A DNA stretch of 43,252 nucleotides from JBHEKP01 sp041859375 (GTDB lineage: Bacteria > Hydrogenedentota > Hydrogenedentia > Hydrogenedentales > CAITNO01): assembly GCA_041859375.1 (NCBI GenBank), contig JBHEKP010000042.1:1-43252 (forward strand), written 5' to 3'. The translations under genes were made by a program, and so were the position numbers. Positions 38,644 through 43,252 of this stretch are shown piece after piece. Numbering within the stretch: the first letter of the stretch is position 1; every line of letters starts with the position of its first letter. Below the pieces are notes generated by a model. It ran no database searches, was not told where the DNA came from, and saw nothing but the letters and a program-made list of their open reading frames with translations.

Positions 38644-40401
38644 ATGCTCAGCCGCCGTTCACTCATGGTGCTTTCCTTCATCATCTCAGCGGTGCTGTAC
38701 ATCTGCTTTTTCGCCGCCGCGCCCTATGTGACCCTCATGGCCGCCAACCGCGACCTCGACCGCGCGCTGGACATTTTCAAGGTGGAAATCCGCGAGGTGG
38801 AGCCCGAGGTTGTAAAAGTTGAAACCCCGGAGGCCGCCGAGGAGCTCGCCTCCAGACCGGGCTCCATGAGCGACCTCCTTGCCCGCCCCGACGAGCAGGC
38901 CCAGCTTCCCGCGCCCGCAACCGCCGCGCAGCCCGTCGAGGTGCCCAACCTCTCGGACCGGGTGGCCTCGGAGGCGCTTGCGCGGGAGCATGATCTCGCC
39001 TATGAGCCCGCCACGGCGAACACCGCGGACGCCAAAATCATTGAAATCGCCCGTGATACGGCGCGGCAGGACATCGAGGTGCCCCGCCGCTTTGTGCGCC
39101 CCAGCCCGGAGCGCATCCTCGGCCCAGGAGAATACCCCTCCCTCCGCAGCGAGGCCATGGAACCGGGACAGATTCCCATGGAATTCGACCGGCGAGGCGT
39201 GAGCCTGCTGGCGCAGTCCGCAAACCTTCCCGCCGGGGGCGCGCCCGGGCCGCCCATCGCCGAAATCCCCGTCCCGGAGCCGGAAATCCCCCCCGACATC
39301 CGGGAGGCCATCGAAAAGCCGCCCGTTGAGGCGCCGCTCCAAAAGGAGGTGGAGGCCGCCCGTTCGGAGAGTGATTTTGTGTTCATGGACGACATGGTGG
39401 ACATCAAAATCAGCACCTACCGCGCGCCCAATGAAAAGCAGGGCTATTTCGAGCTGCGCATCCAGCCCCGGGAGGGCGGAAAAATGGAGGTGCTACCCAA
39501 GGACATCACCTTCGTCCTCGACGCATCCCGCAGCATGCTCCAGCGCAAACTGGACCTGGGCGCGCGCGGCGTGTCCGATTTGGTGAACCTGCTCCGTCCT
39601 GAGGACCGCTTCAACGTGGTCGTCTTCCGCGACACCCCCATCCTCTTTCAGCCCGAACGCGTGCCCGCCACAAACGAAAACAGGGCGGCGGCGCTGGACT
39701 TCATGAAAAACCTGGAATCAAAGGGGCAGACCGACGTCTACAACGCGCTCCGGCCCGTCATGGCCGAACTGCCGCGCCCCGGCGTGCCGGGTATCGTCCT
39801 GGTTGTCTCCGACGGGCGGCCCACCACGGGCCTGCAGGACAGCCGCGCCATCATCACCGCTCTCACCGCCGAAAACAGCCTGCGCAACAGCATTTTTGCC
39901 TACGGCGCGGGCAACACGGTCAACCGCTACATGCTTGACCTGCTGGCCTACCGCAACAAGGGCGTATCCAGGGTCCATCCCAACATCGAGGACACGGCGA
40001 AACTGATGCCCGGATTTTTCGGTGAATTCAGCGACCCCATCCTGGTGGATGTGCGCGCCGACTACGGGCGCATCAACAAGGACACCCTTTTCCCGAGGAT
40101 TCTCCCCGACTTCTACCGAAAGGGCGCCGTGGCCGTGTATGGCCGATTCGACCCCGAGCGGGACAAGGAATTCGTCATGCGCCTCACGGGCCGCGCCGCG
40201 GACAGGGAAAAGGAGCTGGTTTTCAAGGCGAAACTTGAATCCGCCGGGCAGGGCGGCTCCTCCATCGCCAGCGGATGGGCCTTCTCCAAGGCCTATCATC
40301 TGATTGGCGAGATATCCCAGCAGGGCGAAACGCCGGAACTGCTGGGCCAGTTGCGCGAGTTGTCCGAAAAGTACAACATCCGCACCACCTACAACCAATA
40401 G
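38644..40401 (+). CDS. Membrane-anchored VWA protein with TonB/TolA-like layout
   Basis: The 585-residue protein has a single N-terminal membrane helix (residues about 7-27, LMVLSFIISAVLYICFFAA), a long Pro/Glu/Ala-rich stretch (about 45-250), then a von Willebrand A domain. The MIDAS metal site is complete: FVLDASRSM (D293, S295, S297), Thr in KGQTDVYNAL, and Asp in VVSDGRPTTG. The helix has SxxxS where TonB and TolA have the SxxxH that senses the proton motor. The end, about 460-585, is a beta-rich domain. Being last in the ExbB-ExbD-TPR unit, it may be the motor's output protein. That is inference. Confidence 0.85.
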   Translation: MLSRRSLMVLSFIISAVLYICFFAAAPYVTLMAANRDLDRALDIFKVEIREVEPEVVKVETPEAAEELASRPGSMSDLLARPDEQAQLPAPATAAQPVEVPNLSDRVASEALAREHDLAYEPATANTADAKIIEIARDTARQDIEVPRRFVRPSPERILGPGEYPSLRSEAMEPGQIPMEFDRRGVSLLAQSANLPAGGAPGPPIAEIPVPEPEIPPDIREAIEKPPVEAPLQKEVEAARSESDFVFMDDMVDIKISTYRAPNEKQGYFELRIQPREGGKMEVLPKDITFVLDASRSMLQRKLDLGARGVSDLVNLLRPEDRFNVVVFRDTPILFQPERVPATNENRAAALDFMKNLESKGQTDVYNALRPVMAELPRPGVPGIVLVVSDGRPTTGLQDSRAIITALTAENSLRNSIFAYGAGNTVNRYMLDLLAYRNKGVSRVHPNIEDTAKLMPGFFGEFSDPILVDVRADYGRINKDTLFPRILPDFYRKGAVAVYGRFDPERDKEFVMRLTGRAADREKELVFKAKLESAGQGGSSIASGWAFSKAYHLIGEISQQGETPELLGQLRELSEKYNIRTTYNQ

Positions 40402-40461
40402 GCCGCCGTTCCCCCGTGTCCGGCGTTTTCCATCACACAGGCAGGAAGGGACGATCACGCC

Positions 40462-42138
40462 ATGATGAACGGTCCGGCACCAACGGCGGCGCAATGGCTG
40501 GAAAGGCTTGAATCCGGCGCGGGCGGCCACGGCGGGCTTGCCGCCATATACGGTTCGGACGACGAGCTGCTGCGGGAACGGCGCGGACTGGCGCGCAGGG
40601 TGCTCCTCCGCCATCTGGAGCGTTTTGGCGACGGACCGGTCCGCATTTTCCGGTCCCCCGGCCGCATCAACCTGCGCGGCATGCATGTGGACACCCACGG
40701 CGGATGGCTGAACCTGATGACCCACCAGCGGGAAACCGTGGTGGTGGCCTGTCCCGCCCCCGACAACACCTGCACCTTTGTGAACCTTGAGCCGGAGTAT
40801 CCCGAGGTTTCCTTCAACCTGGACGAGGAGGCCCGGGGCCTTTTCGGCGGCGGCGGATGGGCGTCGTTCATCGCCCTTCCCGACGTCATCGCGCGGGTCC
40901 AGCGCAGGCGCGCCGTGCCGGGCATGGACTGGGCCAACTACCTTGCGGGCTCCTGCCTGCGCGTGGGCGCGGAATGCGCCGTTCCGCGCGGCATGCGCGC
41001 CGCCGTCGGCAGCGACCTGCCCAGGGGCGCCGCGCTCAGTTCCTCCGCGGCCCTCTGTGTCGCGGTGCAGCAGGCCTTCGCGGGCATCAACGGCGTCGTC
41101 CTCGACGACAAGACGCGCATCCTGGCCGAACAGGACGCGGAATGGTACGCGGGCGCCCGTGTGGGCATGAGCGATCAGGGGGCCATGGTGCTGGGGCGTC
41201 TTGGAAAAACGCTCAACATCGCCCTCTTCGCCGAGGATTTCCGCCTCGACAACGCCACCTATCACGACTTTCCCGGTGATGCCGCGGTGCTGGTGGTCAA
41301 CTCCCACACCAAACGGAGCCTGAGCGGGGCCCATCTGGTGGACTACACCCGCAACCGCTTTGCCTACTCCGTGGCCATGCATGTGCTCCGCTGCGAACTC
41401 GCCGCGCTGGGCCACGCCCCGGAAACGGTGGCCCGGCTGGACAGGCTTTCCCGGATCACGCCGGACTCCCTGGGCGGCGCAAAGCCGCTCTATGCCCTGC
41501 TCCGGCGCATTCCGGAGGAGCTCACCCTGGATGAGATGCGCGCGCGCTACAATCCTCCCGGCCTGGACGCCGCCTATGACCGCTATTTCGGCGGCGTGCC
41601 GGAGGGGCAGCGCCCCGTGCACATCCGCCTGCGCGGCCCGCTGGTCTTTGGCATCGCCGAATCCGAACGGGCGCGCCTTTTCGCCGCAGCGGCCGACCGC
41701 GCCGACCTTGCCGCGCTCGGGGCCATGATGACCACCGGCCACAACGGGGACCGCCGTGTTGACCGCGACGGATACCCCTACATTTGCGACGTTTCAGACC
41801 GCGCGCTGGAGATGATGGAGCAGCAGTCCCTTCCGGTGGAGGAATGCCCCGGCGCCTACGGCGCGAGCAGCCCCGTTTTGGACTGGGTGGTGGACTGCGC
41901 GCTCGGCGCGGGCGCGCTGGGCGCGTGCCTCACGGGCGCGGGCATCGCGGGTGCCGTGCTGGCCTTGTGCCGCAGGGAAGACGCCGACCGTGTGGCGGAG
42001 GAGATGCGCCGCCATCTGGCCTCGGAAAACTACCTGCGCGTGACCAACAGGGAAAAGGGGCTGCGCCCGGAGGAGCTGGCCCTTTCCGTCGTGGTCAACC
42101 GGCCCACCGCCGGGGCGGGCGAGCTTCCCGCCGGCTGA
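40462..42138 (+). CDS. Galactokinase-like GHMP family sugar kinase
   Basis: The 558-residue cytoplasmic protein has the three GHMP motifs: PGRINLRGMHVDTHGG near residue 67, the ATP loop PRGAALSSSAALCVAVQQ near 188, and GACLTGAGIAGAVLAL near 495. The catalytic-type Asp is in VGMSDQGAMVLG. GHMP kinases phosphorylate sugars or related small molecules. GalK itself is about 380 residues and has GEHTDYNGG in motif 1; here it is GMHVDTHGG, so galactose is uncertain. Extra length lies in an N-terminal helical part and an insert before motif 2. AGGAAGGG lies upstream. It follows the VWA gene by 60 bases and converges on a DegT aminotransferase. Confidence 0.85.
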   Translation: MMNGPAPTAAQWLERLESGAGGHGGLAAIYGSDDELLRERRGLARRVLLRHLERFGDGPVRIFRSPGRINLRGMHVDTHGGWLNLMTHQRETVVVACPAPDNTCTFVNLEPEYPEVSFNLDEEARGLFGGGGWASFIALPDVIARVQRRRAVPGMDWANYLAGSCLRVGAECAVPRGMRAAVGSDLPRGAALSSSAALCVAVQQAFAGINGVVLDDKTRILAEQDAEWYAGARVGMSDQGAMVLGRLGKTLNIALFAEDFRLDNATYHDFPGDAAVLVVNSHTKRSLSGAHLVDYTRNRFAYSVAMHVLRCELAALGHAPETVARLDRLSRITPDSLGGAKPLYALLRRIPEELTLDEMRARYNPPGLDAAYDRYFGGVPEGQRPVHIRLRGPLVFGIAESERARLFAAAADRADLAALGAMMTTGHNGDRRVDRDGYPYICDVSDRALEMMEQQSLPVEECPGAYGASSPVLDWVVDCALGAGALGACLTGAGIAGAVLALCRREDADRVAEEMRRHLASENYLRVTNREKGLRPEELALSVVVNRPTAGAGELPAG

Positions 42139-42146
42139 GCTCAGCC
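42133..42146. repeat. 14-base palindrome joining two convergent stop codons
   Basis: GGCTGAGCTCAGCC is a perfect palindrome that contains the TGA of the kinase gene (42136-42138) and the TGA of the aminotransferase gene on the other strand (42141-42143). Only two bases lie between the genes. A weak bidirectional structure is possible, but there is no T run. Confidence 0.5.
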
Positions 42147-43247
42147 CGCCGAAACGTGATCCCGCACCGCGGCGATCACCTCGTCCTGCTGGGCCTCGGT
42201 CAGTTCGGGATACATCGGCAGGGCCAGCACCTCGCGGCTTGCCTGATCCGCGTTGGGGCAGTCCGCTCCGCCGCTGAAGGGGGCGAAGCACTCCTGCCGG
42301 TGCAGCGGAATCGGATAGAACACACCGCACCCAATCCCCCGCTCCTGGAAAAGTTTGCGGGCCTCGTCGCGCCGGGGCAGACGGATCACATACTGGTGGA
42401 ACACATGCACCCGCCCCGGCATCGTCTCCGGAACCACCACCCCAGGCAGCTCTTTCAACCGCTCGGAATAATAGGCGGCATGACTCCGCCGGGCGTTGTT
42501 CCATGCCTCCAGGTGGCGCAGTTTCACCTCCAGCACCGCCGCCTGCAACGCGTGCAGGTGGCTGTTGGTGCCCACAATCTGGTGCACGTAGGTCATGCTG
42601 GAGCCGTGGCAGCGCAGCAGGCGTATTTTCTCCGCCATCCCGTCGTCGTTGGTCATGATCATGCCCCCCTCCCCCGCCGCGCCGAGATTCTTTGTGGGGT
42701 AAAAACTCAGCGCCCCGGCCAGCCCCATGGAGCATGCCTTCCGGCCATTGTAAGCCGCGCCCACAGCCTGCGCCGCATCCTCGATGACCGGGATTCCCTT
42801 GTTCGCGGCAAGCGCAAGAAGCGGATCCATGTCCGCGCACTGGCCGTAGAGATGCACCGGCAAAATCGCGCGGGTGCGCGGGGTGACACACGCCGCCGCC
42901 CGCTCCGGACACAGGGTGTACGTCACAGGGTCAATGTCCGCAAAGACCGGCACGGCCCCGGCGTTCACAATCGCGCCCGCCGTGGCGAAGAACGTGAAGG
43001 GGGACGTGATCACCTCGTCCCCCGGTTCCAGATCCAGCGCGCGCAGGGCCAGCAGAATCGCGTCCGTGCCCGAGGACACCCCCAGCGCGTGGCGGCATTC
43101 CAGATATGCGCACATGGCGCTATCAAAGCGTTCCGCAGCCGGACCGCCCCGGAACTGCTGGGCCGTGAACACCTCGGCAACCACGGAGTCAACCTCCGCC
43201 TTGATGGTGGCATACTGCGCCTTCAAGTCAAGCATGGGAACGGGCAT
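42141..43247 (-). CDS. DegT/DnrJ/EryC1/StrS-type sugar aminotransferase
   Basis: The 368-residue PLP enzyme transfers an amino group to a keto-sugar nucleotide, usually for surface polysaccharide or glycan synthesis. Family motifs are MLDLKAQYATIKAEVD, AQQFRGGPAAERFD, ALGVSSGTDAILLALRAL, VITSPFTFFATAGAIVNAG, VIEDAAQAVGAAYNGRKAC, the PLP Lys in LSFYPTKNLGAAGEGGMI, and HQYVIRLPRRDEAR. Start and length fit the family. The ATG is only five bases from the window edge, so its ribosome-binding site and operon partners cannot be seen. Confidence 0.93.
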   Translation of the reverse strand: MPVPMLDLKAQYATIKAEVDSVVAEVFTAQQFRGGPAAERFDSAMCAYLECRHALGVSSGTDAILLALRALDLEPGDEVITSPFTFFATAGAIVNAGAVPVFADIDPVTYTLCPERAAACVTPRTRAILPVHLYGQCADMDPLLALAANKGIPVIEDAAQAVGAAYNGRKACSMGLAGALSFYPTKNLGAAGEGGMIMTNDDGMAEKIRLLRCHGSSMTYVHQIVGTNSHLHALQAAVLEVKLRHLEAWNNARRSHAAYYSERLKELPGVVVPETMPGRVHVFHQYVIRLPRRDEARKLFQERGIGCGVFYPIPLHRQECFAPFSGGADCPNADQASREVLALPMYPELTEAQQDEVIAAVRDHVSAG

Positions 43248-43252
43248 GGACA

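Noticed and set aside
40406..40432. Terminator after the VWA gene
   Set aside because: A five-pair CGCCG/CGGCG stem with a 12-base loop precedes TTTT. It is weak and could be chance in GC-rich DNA.
39718..41742. 674-codon open frame on the minus strand
   Set aside because: It spans the VWA gene end and most of the GHMP kinase in antisense. It has no motif, and both sense genes have full family signatures.
1..43252. CRISPR array, tRNA/rRNA genes, insertion sequences or prophage
   Set aside because: I saw no regularly spaced repeats, no cloverleaf-like genes, and no transposase, integrase or phage structural motif. The genes have uniform GC-rich codon use.

Overview
The window is GC-rich, densely packed bacterial chromosome with long same-strand runs, Shine-Dalgarno sites and sigma70-like promoters. 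I see no tRNA, rRNA, CRISPR array, transposase, integrase or phage gene. The mix suggests a free-living Gram-negative heterotroph from a poorly cultured lineage, possibly near Hydrogenedentota or the PVC bacteria: many signal peptides, an ExbB/ExbD pair, a GH50-type glycosidase, a ThuA-like protein, carboxypeptidase-regulatory-like repeats, and paired phenylacetate-CoA ligases around an ACT protein. The lineage is an inference at low confidence.

Left part (1-9.5 kb): a truncated membrane protein and a GH50-like glycosidase on the minus strand; a response-regulator-like protein whose receiver and GGDEF domains have both lost key residues; a ThuA-like protein with a secreted helical protein; a secreted redoxin-TPR-CsgG-like fusion; a small anchored protein; and an EEP-family hydrolase on the minus strand.

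Aromatic/acyl-CoA block (9.5-16.8 kb): a class I aminotransferase (minus) is divergent from a ligase-ACT-ligase operon (paaK-like, tandem ACT, paaK-like). A large protein follows with a KaiC-like N-terminus that lacks a P-loop and a PEP-synthase-type ATP-binding domain. The divergent promoter region has three helically phased TGCGCA sites.

Middle (16.8-28.7 kb): two membrane-anchored paralogues, yhbY (minus), two large secreted beta-repeat proteins with redoxin-like C-termini, rpsT (minus), a metallophosphoesterase, and three unrecognised proteins, two of them translationally coupled.

Biosynthetic block (28.7-33.3 kb): trpDCFBA, tightly packed, behind its own promoter. trpE and trpG are not in the window.

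Right part (33.3-43.25 kb): an anchored neutral-ceramidase-like protein; then a four-gene unit of ExbB/TolQ, ExbD/TolR, a large TPR protein and a VWA protein with a TonB-like layout; then a galactokinase-like GHMP kinase convergent with a DegT-family sugar aminotransferase. The ExbB-ExbD-TPR-VWA unit is the best candidate for an under-described system: it looks like a proton-driven envelope machine in which a metal-binding VWA domain sits where TonB, TolA or Pal would normally act.
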